Assembly: GCF_001750165.1 (NCBI RefSeq)
Contig: NZ_CP015411.1
Span: 1,020,001 to 1,084,000, forward strand
DNA length: 64,000 nt
Origin: Pseudoalteromonas luteoviolacea
GTDB taxonomy: Bacteria; Pseudomonadota; Gammaproteobacteria; Enterobacterales; Alteromonadaceae
Reading direction: 5' to 3'
Shown here: positions 46,517 to 55,971 of the stretch, one piece after another
Layout: each line of letters opens with the position of its first letter
How positions within the stretch are numbered: the stretch's first letter is position 1
Position numbers and translations under genes: made by a program
Notes under the pieces: model-generated
Told to the model about the DNA's origin: nothing
Database searches by the model: none
The model's input: only the letters and a program-made list of their open reading frames with translations

Positions 46517-47653
46517 TTAGACAAACAATTCTAGCAGGTCATTTAGATACCTGTGTCCTTTATTTGTTACAAACCATGAATCACCCTCTATTTCTAGCAG
46601 GCCTAACTTTATAGCTTTTTGCAATGGTGTTTGTATATCCGCCTCTTGCAAGCCTGTATATGCTGAGAAATTAGCTCTTGGAGTCGGTTCTAATAAGCGG
46701 AATGTGTTCATAAAAAACTCAAAAGGCCTATCTTCCGGTGCAACATGCCAACTGTCATATAAATAAGGTTTAGTAAGATCCATATACCCTCTAGGGTGCT
46801 TGACTTTGACGGTACGTAAAATTTGATTTTTAGCTGGTAGCGTAATTTTACCATGTGCACCGCAGCCAATCCCAAGATAGTCACCAAATCGCCAATAATT
46901 CAAGTTGTGCTGGCAGCGATAACCGAGTTTGGCATAGCCAGATATTTCATATTGCTGGTAGCCATGCTCCGCTAGTAAAGCTTGTCCTGCTTCTTGTATT
47001 GCCCATAAGGTTTCATCTTCTGGCAATTTCGGTGGCTTGGATGCAAATTGAGTATTGGGCTCTATTGTGAGTTGATACCAAGAAATATGTGGCGGATTAA
47101 GCTCTATGACCTTTCGCAAATCACTTAGTGCGTCGTCTAAAGACTGATTAGGTAGTCCGTGCATCAAATCCATGTTGAAGCTATTTAAACCAGCACCATG
47201 TGCTTCAGTGGCAGCATTTAATGCTTCTTGTTCGCCATGGATGCGCCCAAGAGCTTTAAGTTTATCGCTCTGTAAGCTTTGCACACCAATAGATATACGG
47301 TTGATACCTGCTTGAACATAATGCTTAAATCTATCGCTTTCTACAGTCCCTGGGTTGGCTTCTAAGGTGATTTCAATGTCATCTTCAAAGCCGATAAGGG
47401 CTTCAATTTGCTCTAGCAAATCGACATAGGCATCGCCAGAGAGCAAACTTGGTGTGCCCCCTCCGACAAATATGCTATGAAGTTTTCGGCCTTGGACTAA
47501 GTGTAAATCCGCTCTGAGATCATCTAATAAATGGCCAATATATTCTTTCTCAGGGATAGTGCCTTTTTGACTATGACTATTAAAATCGCAATAGGGACAT
47601 TTTTGCACGCACCAAGGTACGTGCACATATAAACTTAATGGAGGGAGATTCAC
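46517..47653 (-). CDS. hemW: Radical SAM protein HemW (heme chaperone, formerly oxygen-independent coproporphyrinogen oxidase-like)
   Basis: A 378-aa radical SAM protein. VPWCVQKCPYCDFNSH supplies the three cluster Cys (CxxxCxxC) plus the family CDF ending. FVGGGTPSLL and LEANPGTVE follow as SAM-binding segments. HemW is a heme-delivery protein and not a decarboxylase; the fourth Cys of HemN is absent, as expected. It overlaps rdgB by 4 bp and ends the yggS-proC-yggT-DUF4426-rdgB-hemW run. Confidence 0.95.
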   Translation of the reverse strand: MNLPPLSLYVHVPWCVQKCPYCDFNSHSQKGTIPEKEYIGHLLDDLRADLHLVQGRKLHSIFVGGGTPSLLSGDAYVDLLEQIEALIGFEDDIEITLEANPGTVESDRFKHYVQAGINRISIGVQSLQSDKLKALGRIHGEQEALNAATEAHGAGLNSFNMDLMHGLPNQSLDDALSDLRKVIELNPPHISWYQLTIEPNTQFASKPPKLPEDETLWAIQEAGQALLAEHGYQQYEISGYAKLGYRCQHNLNYWRFGDYLGIGCGAHGKITLPAKNQILRTVKVKHPRGYMDLTKPYLYDSWHVAPEDRPFEFFMNTFRLLEPTPRANFSAYTGLQEADIQTPLQKAIKLGLLEIEGDSWFVTNKGHRYLNDLLELFV

Positions 47654-48243
47654 AGGGTACTCTTAAAGTGGGTCATTAATTGTTGCAGTGCTTGCCCTCT
47701 ATGACTGATTGCATTTTTTTCTTCCTTAGTGAGCTCTGCGGCCATTTTTTGCAGACTGTCTACCCAAAATACTGGATCATACCCAAAGCCACCGTCTCCA
47801 TGTTGTGACGTAGCGATAGTACCCTCCCAGCTTGCTTGACAAATTACTGGCGTTGGGTCTTTTTCATGTCGCATGTAGACCAGTACGCACCAAAAACGGG
47901 CTGTACGATTGTCTTGATTTTCCAGACTAGTCAATAATTTGTCGATATTTTGCTGATCACTGGCGCCAGCACCTGCAAAACGAGCGGAAAATACACCGGG
48001 TGCACCATTGAGTGCATCGACTTCTATGCCGGAATCGTCTGCGATAGCGGGTAGGCCAGTTTCTTTGGCAGCATGGCGTGCTTTAATAATGGCATTTTCT
48101 ACAAAGGTAGTGCCGGTTTCTTCTACATCGGAAACTTCAAATTTGCTTTGCGGTAGCACTTCTATTTGTAGTGACTCGAGCATATTTCCAAGCTCTTTTA
48201 CTTTGCCTTTATTGCCTGTGGCGAGCACGATTTGTTTAGTCAT
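47650..48243 (-). CDS. rdgB: dITP/XTP pyrophosphatase RdgB
   Basis: A 197-aa house-cleaning enzyme that hydrolyses non-canonical purine NTPs (dITP, XTP) to prevent misincorporation. IVLATGNKGKVKEL binds substrate, ADDSGIEVDALNGAPGVFSA carries the catalytic Asp, and GFGYDPVFW and SHRGQAL complete the site. Length is standard. It starts 4 bp after the DUF4426 gene and overlaps hemW. Confidence 0.97.
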   Translation of the reverse strand: MTKQIVLATGNKGKVKELGNMLESLQIEVLPQSKFEVSDVEETGTTFVENAIIKARHAAKETGLPAIADDSGIEVDALNGAPGVFSARFAGAGASDQQNIDKLLTSLENQDNRTARFWCVLVYMRHEKDPTPVICQASWEGTIATSQHGDGGFGYDPVFWVDSLQKMAAELTKEEKNAISHRGQALQQLMTHFKSTL

Positions 48244-48247
48244 ATTT

Positions 48248-48688
48248 TTAATCTACGTAAAACTTTTGTTGAAACTTAAGAACTTGTTGCTCATTGCCTT
48301 GTTTAATATTTAACTCAAAGCGATAAACATCTTCATTGTAATAATCAAGTTGAGCGAGGTAATAAATGGCATCACCTTCAACGACCTGCTTAAAGTTAAG
48401 TTGTTTTTTATTACCCAATAAGTTTTTAGCAAAGCCAGATATTTGTACCTGCTGCGCTGTTTTAGCCTTGTCAGTCGCTAATACTGAAATATTAATTAAG
48501 GCCTTGCTTTCGCTGCGCACAACACCATACGCCTTGGCAACACTTGGTTGGATAAAGGTAGAAGGAAAGGCGATGTAATGTACTTCCCATTCACCTAACT
48601 CTTTATATTGGCCTCCCGATTGTGAATTTTGGGTATGGCCGTAAAAAGCGCTAAATATAAAAAAAACCGCTAACAGAATTAATCGCAT
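48248..48688 (-). CDS. DUF4426 exported protein
   Basis: A 146-aa protein with an N-terminal signal peptide (LILLAVFFIFSAFYGHTQ) and a mature beta-rich domain. The segment GEWEVHYIAFPSTFIQPSVA is the family hallmark of DUF4426, which is almost always found between yggT and rdgB in these bacteria. Function unknown; the periplasmic location is inferred. Confidence 0.88.
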   Translation of the reverse strand: MRLILLAVFFIFSAFYGHTQNSQSGGQYKELGEWEVHYIAFPSTFIQPSVAKAYGVVRSESKALINISVLATDKAKTAQQVQISGFAKNLLGNKKQLNFKQVVEGDAIYYLAQLDYYNEDVYRFELNIKQGNEQQVLKFQQKFYVD

Positions 48689-48707
48689 AATACCTCACTC
48701 TGATTGC

Positions 48708-49241
48708 TTAGTGCATAAAGTCCATGACCAAACGCTGTAAGAACATCATGCCAATTAATACGACCATGATAGATAAATCCAGACCCCCTAGAGGTGGGAT
48801 AACTTTTCTCACTGGTCGTAATAGAGGTTCGGTCAGTTGTTCAAAAACGGCAGCAGCAGGGTTATAACCTTGAACAACCCAACTGAGTAGTGCACGGATC
48901 ACTAAAATCCAAAATACGAGGCTAAATGCCTCTCTTAGCACGGTGAGTAATCCACCTAATGCTGCTGTTGCTGCATCCCAATGGCCACTAAACATGAGCA
49001 TTAATACGGAAATTTTGGCACCTGCGACGATAAAAGCAAGCACCAAAGAAGCGAAATCTATCCCTGCAAAACCAGGAATAATTTTGCGTAACGGATTAAC
49101 TGCAAAAGAAGTCGCTTTTACAACGGTTTGACTGACAGGGTTGTAAAAGTCAACCCGTGCCCATTGCATCCAAAAGCGAAGCAAAACCACCATTAAAAAT
49201 AGGTTAAAAACCGTTTCAATTAAAAAATGCATTGCACTCAT
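48708..49241 (-). CDS. yggT: YggT family membrane protein
   Basis: A 177-aa protein with two YggT repeats, each with two membrane helices. The family signatures are LLRFWMQWARVDFYNPVSQ and, in the second half, VIRALLSWVVQGYNPAAA with PLLRPVRKVIPPLGGLD. The ATG at 49241 (MSAMHFLIETVF) starts the membrane domain correctly; the upstream extension overlaps proC. Members may help cell-envelope or osmotic functions; the role is not settled. Confidence 0.92.
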   Translation of the reverse strand: MSAMHFLIETVFNLFLMVVLLRFWMQWARVDFYNPVSQTVVKATSFAVNPLRKIIPGFAGIDFASLVLAFIVAGAKISVLMLMFSGHWDAATAALGGLLTVLREAFSLVFWILVIRALLSWVVQGYNPAAAVFEQLTEPLLRPVRKVIPPLGGLDLSIMVVLIGMMFLQRLVMDFMH

Positions 49242-49252
49242 ATAGTTGGTCC

Positions 49253-50074
49253 TTAAATTTGTGTTTCCATTTCCTCGGCACGCGCGATACACGCATCCAT
49301 CGCATTCGCTACGATCTGAGGTAATTGATTGTCTTTCATCGATTCAATTGCTGCGTGAGTCGTTCCCCCTTTTGAGGTGACATTTGCACGTAATTGCTCA
49401 AGGGTTACGTCAGGTTGTGCTACGGCCATTTGTGCAGCCCCCAGCGCAGTTTGTTGTACTAACAGGCGTGCTTGTTGTTCATCGAACCCAAGGCTACGCG
49501 CTTTCTCTTCTATTGCTTGCATAAAAAGGAAAAAGTATGCAGGAGAGGAACCCGTAACAGCAATGATATCGTTTATTTGGCTCTCTTCTGTGAGCCAAGC
49601 GGTAATACCGGTTGCGCTAAAAACCTGATCGATGAATGCTTTTTCTTGCTCGTCTACATCATGGCTAAACAAACCAGAAACGCCAAGACCGACCAATGAA
49701 GGCGTATTAGGCATGCAGCGAACCAGTTTTGTTTCACACTGCAACATCTCTTTTAAACGAGAGAGGGTGATACCAGCTGCAACCGATACAATCACTTTTT
49801 GACTTAAGTCGATTTGCGCAGATTTGAACGTGTCACACAGCGCTTCCATCATCTGCGGTTTTACTGACAGTACAATAACATCAGCTCGAGTGATAGCGTC
49901 TAGGTTATCGCTGGTGGTTTGGACATTGAAATCATTAGCAACCTTGTTTAGCTTTTCTTGGTTGCGGTTGGTAGCAATAATATTGTTGGCACTAAATCCA
50001 CTTTTGAGCATGCCACCTATAATGGCGTAACTCATATTTCCAGTGCCGATAAATGCAATTGTTTTGTTAGACAT
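49253..50074 (-). CDS. proC: Pyrroline-5-carboxylate reductase ProC
   Basis: A 273-aa NADPH-dependent enzyme for the last step of proline synthesis. The Rossmann motif FIGTGNMSYAIIGG is at the N terminus. The signature near the C terminus reads LRANVTSKGGTTHAAI. The ATG at 50074 (MSNKTIAFIG) is preferred over the longer frame that overlaps yggS. Part of the yggS-proC-yggT run. Confidence 0.96.
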   Translation of the reverse strand: MSNKTIAFIGTGNMSYAIIGGMLKSGFSANNIIATNRNQEKLNKVANDFNVQTTSDNLDAITRADVIVLSVKPQMMEALCDTFKSAQIDLSQKVIVSVAAGITLSRLKEMLQCETKLVRCMPNTPSLVGLGVSGLFSHDVDEQEKAFIDQVFSATGITAWLTEESQINDIIAVTGSSPAYFFLFMQAIEEKARSLGFDEQQARLLVQQTALGAAQMAVAQPDVTLEQLRANVTSKGGTTHAAIESMKDNQLPQIVANAMDACIARAEEMETQI

Positions 50075-50090
50075 ATTATTTATATAGCCT

Positions 50091-50774
50091 TTATTGTCTT
50101 TTTCCAAAAATATCAGTACCAATCCTTACCATGGTGGCACCAGCTGCTATAGCGGGTTCTAAATCGCCACTCATGCCCATTGAAAGTGTATCGATACGCG
50201 GGTATTGGGCCTTTAGTTTATCAAAGCAATCTTTCATTTGCTCAAAATATTGTAGCTGCTGATTTACATCGTTTGTTTGCGCTGTGATGGTCATTAACCC
50301 TCTTAAAGTTAATTGCTTTGCACTATCAATAAACTCTGCTAATTCAGCCAGTTCTTCGACCAGACAGCCTGACTTTTTTTCATCACCGCTGATATTGACC
50401 TGAATCAGAATATTCAAAGGTTTGAGATTGGTTGGCCTCTGTTCATTTAAGCGTCTAGCAATTTTTATTCGGTCTACACTTTGTACCCAGTTAAAGTGCT
50501 CAGCGATGTGGCGAGATTTATTTGACTGAATAGGGCCGATAAAGTGCCAATCAATATCCCGATATTGCTTGAAGTGGGTCACTTTATCGACAGCTTCTTG
50601 GACGTAAGATTCACCGAATTGGCGCTGACCGGCTTCATAAGCTTGCTGGATTAATTCGATTGGTTTTGTTTTTGATACAGCTAAAAGCTGAACAGGGTCA
50701 GAAATATGACCATTTTGCTCTGCTTTTGTAATGCGATCATAGGCGTTATTTAGCCGTTCTGCTATTGTAACCAT
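50091..50774 (-). CDS. yggS: Pyridoxal phosphate homeostasis protein YggS
   Basis: A 227-aa PLP-binding alanine-racemase-fold protein. LLAVSKTKPIELIQQAYEAG contains the PLP lysine, and HFIGPIQSNKSRHIAEHF and LSMGMSGDLEPAIAAGATMVRIGT are family signatures. It buffers PLP levels and has no known catalytic role. The ATG at 50774 is chosen for length. It diverges from pilT across only about 30 bp, so the two promoters must overlap. Confidence 0.95.
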   Translation of the reverse strand: MVTIAERLNNAYDRITKAEQNGHISDPVQLLAVSKTKPIELIQQAYEAGQRQFGESYVQEAVDKVTHFKQYRDIDWHFIGPIQSNKSRHIAEHFNWVQSVDRIKIARRLNEQRPTNLKPLNILIQVNISGDEKKSGCLVEELAELAEFIDSAKQLTLRGLMTITAQTNDVNQQLQYFEQMKDCFDKLKAQYPRIDTLSMGMSGDLEPAIAAGATMVRIGTDIFGKRQ

Positions 50775-50803
50775 ATTATTGTTTGCTCGTAGTGGAGTCA
50801 TAG

Positions 50804-51853
50804 ATGGATATTACTGAATTATTAGCCTTTAGTGTGCAACATAAAGCGTCGGATCTACATCTTTCGTCGGAAGTTTCACCGATGATACGTGTAGATGGTG
50901 ACGTACGCCGCATAAATATACCCGCTTTAGAAGCGAAAGACGTAAATAGTTTAATTTACGATATTATGAATGATAACCAGCGCAAGGACTATGAGCAAAA
51001 CCTTGAGGTGGATTTTTCTTTTGAAGTGCCTAATTTAGCGCGTTTTCGTGTCAATGCATTTAATACTAGCCGAGGACCTGCCGCGGTATTTCGTACCATA
51101 CCTAGTCAAGTACTTACGCTAGATGATTTAGGCGCTCCTGATATTTTTAAGAAAATCGCTGAAAATCAGCGCGGGTTAGTGCTTGTAACCGGCCCCACCG
51201 GATCAGGTAAATCGACCACGCTGGCGGCAATGGTGGATTATATTAATAGTACCAAACATCATCATATCTTAACCATTGAAGATCCAATTGAATTTGTACA
51301 TCAAAACCAACTTAGCTTGATGAATCAACGGGAAGTTCACCGTGATACTCATAGTTTTAATGCTGCACTGCGCAGTGCGTTACGCGAAGATCCAGATGTG
51401 ATCTTAGTTGGTGAGCTGCGAGATTTAGAAACGATACGTCTGGCAATGACAGCGGCCGAAACAGGCCACCTCGTGTTTGGTACACTGCATACGACGTCTG
51501 CGCCTAAAACCATTGACCGTATTATTGACGTTTTCCCTGGCGAAGAAAAGGATATGGTCCGCTCCATGTTATCTGAATCTTTGCAGGCGGTTATTTCGCA
51601 AACTTTAATTAAAAAAGTAGGTGGAGGACGAGTGGCTGCTCATGAAATTATGCTGGGTGTACCTGCAATTCGTAATTTGATCCGTGAAGATAAAATTGCC
51701 CAAATGTATTCAGCTATCCAAACCGGCGCATTACATGGTATGCAGACCATGGACCAATGTTTGATGAGTTTAGTGAATCACGGCCTTATCACCACACAAG
51801 ATGCGCATTCGAAAGCGCATGACAAAAATCAATTTGGTGCTGCTGGGTTTTAG
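50804..51853 (+). CDS. pilT: Type IV pilus retraction ATPase PilT
   Basis: A 349-aa hexameric AAA-type ATPase powering pilus retraction (twitching, DNA uptake). The N-terminal ASDLHLSSEVSPMIRVDG is typical PilT. Walker A GPTGSGKST, the Asp box HHILTIEDPIEF, Walker B ALREDPDVILVGELRD and the His box AAETGHLVFGTLHT are intact. The C-terminal AIRNLIREDKIAQ is the conserved AIRNLIRE motif needed for retraction. pilU follows after 16 bp. Confidence 0.98.
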   Translation: MDITELLAFSVQHKASDLHLSSEVSPMIRVDGDVRRINIPALEAKDVNSLIYDIMNDNQRKDYEQNLEVDFSFEVPNLARFRVNAFNTSRGPAAVFRTIPSQVLTLDDLGAPDIFKKIAENQRGLVLVTGPTGSGKSTTLAAMVDYINSTKHHHILTIEDPIEFVHQNQLSLMNQREVHRDTHSFNAALRSALREDPDVILVGELRDLETIRLAMTAAETGHLVFGTLHTTSAPKTIDRIIDVFPGEEKDMVRSMLSESLQAVISQTLIKKVGGGRVAAHEIMLGVPAIRNLIREDKIAQMYSAIQTGALHGMQTMDQCLMSLVNHGLITTQDAHSKAHDKNQFGAAGF

Positions 51854-51869
51854 TACGAGGTTATAAATA

Positions 51870-52994
51870 ATGGCATTATTAGATTATTTACAATTGATGG
51901 TAGACAAAGAAGCATCAGACTTATTTGTCTCGTCAGGGTTGGCCGTGAGTGCGAAAATTGATGGCGAGCTGCGCGCGCTTGACGAAGATGTGTTAGACAG
52001 TGATGGCGCTTTGGCTATGGTCGAGTCTGCAATGTCAGAAACACAGAAACAACAATTTCATGCTGAAAAAGAATGCAACTTTGCCGTCGCAAATGATGCA
52101 GGACGTTTCCGTGTGTCGGCATTTTGGCAGCGAGATTGTGCTGGTATGGTTATTCGACGGATCGTGACGGATATACCAGATGTGAATCAACTCGGTTTGC
52201 CTTCGGTATTGACTGATGTGATCATGTCTAAGCGTGGTTTAGTCTTGTTTGTGGGTGGCACGGGGACGGGTAAATCAACCTCATTAGCTGCGTTGCTTGG
52301 TTATCGAAACCGGAATCAACGAGGTCACATACTGACAATCGAAGACCCGATTGAGTTTGTTCATGAACATCGAAAAAGTATCATCACCCAACGAGAAGTA
52401 GGGCTTGATACTGAAAGCTTTGAAGCCGCATTGAAAAGTTCATTACGTCAGGCGCCTGATGTTATTCTAATAGGCGAAATTCGCTCACAGGAAACCATGG
52501 AGTATGCACTTAGTTTTGCTGAAACTGGCCATTTGTGTGTGGCTACCTTACACGCCAATAACGCAAACCAGGCTATCGATCGCATCATGCACTTGGTGCC
52601 TAAAGAAAAGCATGACAAGTTAAAATATGACTTAGCATTGAACCTTCGAGCTATAGTTGCACAACAATTAGTGCCGACGTCAAAAGGTGAGGGGCGTGTT
52701 GCTGCAATCGAGATTTTATTAAACTCGCCAATGGTTGCGGAGTTAATAAAAAAGGGAGACATTGGATCCATTAAAGAGACAATGTCGAAGTCTAAAGAAA
52801 TGGGCATGCAGACTTTCGATCAAGCTTTATTTGAGTTATATAAAGCACAGCGGATCAATTATGCTGATGCGTTGCATCATGCTGACTCACCAAATGACTT
52901 ACGCTTAATGATTAAATTGCAAAATAATGAGCAAAAAGGCGCTGGATTTTTGCAAGGGGTAACGATTGATGGTTTGGAAAGCAAGAAAAATTAG
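51870..52994 (+). CDS. pilU: Type IV pilus accessory retraction ATPase PilU
   Basis: A 374-aa paralogue of PilT that supports retraction together with PilT. Walker A GGTGTGKST, ILTIEDPIEFVHEH, SSLRQAPDVILIGEIRSQE and ETGHLCVATLHANNANQ are all present. The C terminus has LNSPMVAELIKKGDI in place of AIRNLIRE, as in PilU. The next gene starts 26 bp before its stop, so three genes share the transcript. Confidence 0.97.
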   Translation: MALLDYLQLMVDKEASDLFVSSGLAVSAKIDGELRALDEDVLDSDGALAMVESAMSETQKQQFHAEKECNFAVANDAGRFRVSAFWQRDCAGMVIRRIVTDIPDVNQLGLPSVLTDVIMSKRGLVLFVGGTGTGKSTSLAALLGYRNRNQRGHILTIEDPIEFVHEHRKSIITQREVGLDTESFEAALKSSLRQAPDVILIGEIRSQETMEYALSFAETGHLCVATLHANNANQAIDRIMHLVPKEKHDKLKYDLALNLRAIVAQQLVPTSKGEGRVAAIEILLNSPMVAELIKKGDIGSIKETMSKSKEMGMQTFDQALFELYKAQRINYADALHHADSPNDLRLMIKLQNNEQKGAGFLQGVTIDGLESKKN

Positions 52995-53865
52995 GTTTTT
53001 TAGCTTCCTTACTTTTTGCCAACTGAGCCTTGCAAGTTATTGCTGGGCTCAGACAGAGTATGTCGATATCTACATCAGAGATGATGTATATATGAATTAT
53101 ACAGCGTTGTTAGCGGGTCGCTCTCCACTTGATGTAGATGACTTTGGTGGACAGTTTGTGCGACGTGACGTGGTTGATATGGTATTGCTTCATCAAGCTT
53201 TGACCTTAGGTGGCTTTGATAAGCCATTCAGATATCGCCCCGGCAATGTTAATTTCAGAGATTCCAATTTATTAGATCAAGGCAAGCAGCTTTTGAGTTT
53301 TGACACTTATTGGTATGAAGAAGCTCAACTTAAGGCTGACAAATTGTTTGTGAGCGATCCTGTGATTAATAAAGGGGAGTTTTATGCGGGTCTTTATTAT
53401 GCGAAAGACAATGAACTGGTTGCCAATATTCAATCTATTGAAGATTTAAGCAAGTTGACTGCTGTATCTTCTAGCCGCTGGCTAGTGGACTGGTACACGT
53501 TGAGTGCTCTACCATTAAAAGAGTTAGTTAACGAGCCTACATGGTCTTCTCAAGCTCAGATTGTGAATAAGCAGTGGGCTGACTTTATGCTAATACATTT
53601 AATGCCAGTGCTGGGGAATGACTTTCAACTGGCAAATATTAATCTTGTCTCTCACCCTAAATGGGTCATCTTACTTGATAGCAGCCGCCATTTTGTGATT
53701 TCTAAGCTTCACCCTGATGGTGAGCGGGCATTTGAGGCATTGCAAAAAGGTTTAAAAAAGTTACGAAAGCAGGGAAAAATCAAAGCGGCGTATCGCCAAG
53801 CAGGATTATTCCCTGATATGAATAAATACAAGCAACTTAATATACTTGATGATAGTGGCAAGTGA
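52969..53865 (+). CDS. Periplasmic substrate-binding-like protein, coupled to pilU
   Basis: A 298-aa exported protein. The signal peptide MVWKARKIRFFSFLTFCQLS...WAQ cleaves near residue 28. The mature part looks like a type 2 periplasmic binding fold (SBP_bac_3-like): VSDPVINKGEFYAGLYYAKDN in the first lobe and VSHPKWVILLDSSRHFVISK in the second. No transporter genes are adjacent. The ATG at 52969 overlaps the pilU end by 26 bp, so translation is probably coupled. The fold assignment is by pattern and moderate. A link to pilus control is suggested by position only. Confidence 0.75.
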   Translation: MVWKARKIRFFSFLTFCQLSLASYCWAQTEYVDIYIRDDVYMNYTALLAGRSPLDVDDFGGQFVRRDVVDMVLLHQALTLGGFDKPFRYRPGNVNFRDSNLLDQGKQLLSFDTYWYEEAQLKADKLFVSDPVINKGEFYAGLYYAKDNELVANIQSIEDLSKLTAVSSSRWLVDWYTLSALPLKELVNEPTWSSQAQIVNKQWADFMLIHLMPVLGNDFQLANINLVSHPKWVILLDSSRHFVISKLHPDGERAFEALQKGLKKLRKQGKIKAAYRQAGLFPDMNKYKQLNILDDSGK

Positions 53866-53866
53866 G

Positions 53867-54322
53867 CTAGTCAGTTTCCCACATTTGCTCAAAAAAACTC
53901 TCTAAAATAATTACCGCAGACATACCATCAACATTGTCTTTAGCCAGTGAACGATAGCCACCTTGATCAAATAACCTGGCTTTGGCATCGGTTGTTGTTA
54001 GGCGTTCATCCTGCGTCTCAACAGGAAGGCGATAATTATTGTGCAAACGGTTGGCAAACTTTTTGGCAGAAAAAGTAACTTGCTGATTAGTACCGTCCAT
54101 ATTAAGTGGTAAGCCAACAACAAGGAGATCGGGTTTCCATTCGTTAACGTGCTGTTCAATATCCGGCCAATGAGGGATACCATCTCTTGCTTTTACTGCT
54201 CCTAAGCTGGTGGCTGTACCTGTTACTTCTTGGCCTATGGCCATACCAATACTTTTTGTACCAAAGTCAAACCCCATTACAGTGCGTTGACCTTGTGGGG
54301 TTTTTGGCTTTTTACTACTCAT
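53867..54322 (-). CDS. yqgF: Putative Holliday junction resolvase / pre-16S rRNA nuclease RuvX (YqgF)
   Basis: A 151-aa RNase H-fold nuclease. VMGFDFGTKSIGMAIGQ carries the first catalytic Asp. VVGLPLNMDGTNQQVTFSAKKF and ETQDERLTTTDAKA follow, and the last Asp is in LAKDNVDGMSAVIILESF. It is implicated in 16S rRNA 5' end maturation. The start is ATG at 54322 or 54334; the second overlaps yqgE. It is the last gene of rsmE-gshB-yqgE-yqgF. Confidence 0.94.
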   Translation of the reverse strand: MSSKKPKTPQGQRTVMGFDFGTKSIGMAIGQEVTGTATSLGAVKARDGIPHWPDIEQHVNEWKPDLLVVGLPLNMDGTNQQVTFSAKKFANRLHNNYRLPVETQDERLTTTDAKARLFDQGGYRSLAKDNVDGMSAVIILESFFEQMWETD

Positions 54323-54326
54323 TTTA

Positions 54327-54884
54327 TTATGCATGTCCTGCTTGATTACTAAGCTGTGCGATATCAATACCGAGTATACTGACCGCTTTTTCCCAGCGTT
54401 TTTCTGGTGGTGTACTGAATATGATTTCAGGATCGGCTTGAATGATAAGCCAAGAGTTTTCCATAATTTCTTTTTCTAGCTGGCCTTTTTCCCAGCCAGA
54501 GTACCCAAGTGTAATGATAAATGCATCGGGACTATCGTGGTAGGTTAAAGACGCTAAGACATCTTTGGAGGTCGTGATCATGATGTCAGAACTGAGTTCT
54601 TTACTTGATGCATAACCAATTTTGGGTGTATGTAACACAAACCCTCTGTCCGTGTGCACCGGTCCGCCAGCAAAAACCGTTTGATCGGCAGCGCTGCTGT
54701 CTTTGTCATTATCGATTTCGATCTGGTCGAGTAGTTCACCTACAGTGACATCAATGGGATGATTGACTATCAATCCCATTGCGCCTTCTTCGTTATGTTC
54801 ACAGATGTAGGTGACGGAGCGTTTGAACATCGGGTCCTGCAAATTAGGCATTGCGATAAGGAAGTGATTAGCTAATGATTGCAT
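54327..54884 (-). CDS. yqgE: YqgE/AlgH family protein
   Basis: A 185-aa UPF0301 protein. The signature PNLQDPMFKRSVTYICEHNEEGAMGLIVN is at the N terminus (quoted in part here: DPMFKRSVTYICEHNEEGAM), and VFAGGPVHTDRGFVLHT follows. AlgH was named for alginate regulation in Pseudomonas; the molecular role is unknown. It is almost always between gshB and yqgF, as here. Confidence 0.95.
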   Translation of the reverse strand: MQSLANHFLIAMPNLQDPMFKRSVTYICEHNEEGAMGLIVNHPIDVTVGELLDQIEIDNDKDSSAADQTVFAGGPVHTDRGFVLHTPKIGYASSKELSSDIMITTSKDVLASLTYHDSPDAFIITLGYSGWEKGQLEKEIMENSWLIIQADPEIIFSTPPEKRWEKAVSILGIDIAQLSNQAGHA

Positions 54885-54903
54885 GCGAGACCCCTTCTAT
54901 GAT

Positions 54904-55863
54904 TTAACTTTCAGTATGGTTGAGTTTTGCTTCAATCGCATCAAAAAACTTGTCCATAATAGATATATCGTACGCAGCTTCGATTTCCTTAACACATGTC
55001 GGTGCTGTGACATTGATCTCCGTTAGCTTGTCTCCAATGATATCTAGACCAACAAACAATAATCCTTTTTCTTTTAACGTTGGTGCTACAGCTTCTGCGA
55101 TTTTACGGTCACTATCGCTAATCGGCCTTGCTTCCCCTCGACCACCAGCTGCGAGGTTACCACGGGTTTCACCACCTTGTGGAATACGTGCTAAACAGTA
55201 AGGAATAACCTCACCGTCAACGACTAATACGCGCTTATCCCCTTGTTTTATCTCTGGGATATAATTTTGCGCCATTGCAAAACGACTACCATGCTCAGTG
55301 AGTGTTTCGCAGATCACCCCAATGTTAGGGTCGTTATGCTGTACTCTGAAGATTGAGGCGCCACCCATGCCATCGAGGGGTTTTAAGATAATATCTTGAT
55401 GTTTGTCTAAAAAAGCTCTGATCTGATTTGCATTTCTGGTGACTAAAGTATCTGGTGTGTGTTCACTAAACCAAGCCGTGAAGAGCTTTTCATTGGCATC
55501 TCTTAAGCTTTGAGGCTTATTGACGACCAAAGTGCCTGCCAACTCTGCGCGTTCCAGTATATAGGTTGCGTAAATATACTCGGTATCAAAAGGCGGATCT
55601 TTGCGCATTAAAATCACATCCAGCTCACTCAATGCGATATCTTGCTTGTCATCTAATTCATACCAGTGGTTTTCATCATTAAACACGTTGGCTTTAGCGG
55701 CTGTTGCTCGACCTTCACCTTGGTACATATACAGGTCGTCCATTTCCATGTAGTAGAGCTCAAATCCACGTTGTTGAGCCGCCATCATCATGGCAAAACC
55801 GGTATCTTTTTTGATATTAAAACCACTGATTGGATCTGAGACTATTCCAAGTTTGACTGCCAT
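54904..55863 (-). CDS. gshB: Glutathione synthetase GshB
   Basis: A 319-aa ATP-grasp enzyme adding glycine to gamma-glutamylcysteine. The N-terminal KLGIVSDPISGFNIKKDT is typical. ATP-binding segments are DIILKPLDGMGGASIFRV and DIIGDKLTEINVTAPTCVKE. ELDVILMRKDPPFDTEYIYA binds substrate. Length is standard. It begins about 110 bp after rsmE on the same strand and is followed by yqgE after 19 bp. Confidence 0.97.
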   Translation of the reverse strand: MAVKLGIVSDPISGFNIKKDTGFAMMMAAQQRGFELYYMEMDDLYMYQGEGRATAAKANVFNDENHWYELDDKQDIALSELDVILMRKDPPFDTEYIYATYILERAELAGTLVVNKPQSLRDANEKLFTAWFSEHTPDTLVTRNANQIRAFLDKHQDIILKPLDGMGGASIFRVQHNDPNIGVICETLTEHGSRFAMAQNYIPEIKQGDKRVLVVDGEVIPYCLARIPQGGETRGNLAAGGRGEARPISDSDRKIAEAVAPTLKEKGLLFVGLDIIGDKLTEINVTAPTCVKEIEAAYDISIMDKFFDAIEAKLNHTES

Positions 55864-55971
55864 CGCCGTTACCTTATGTGTTATTTTCGATGTGTATGAG
55901 CAAAATGCTCAGCAGCCAAACGACCATGATTGACTGCTAACTACCTATGATATGAGGGCTTATAAATGGAT

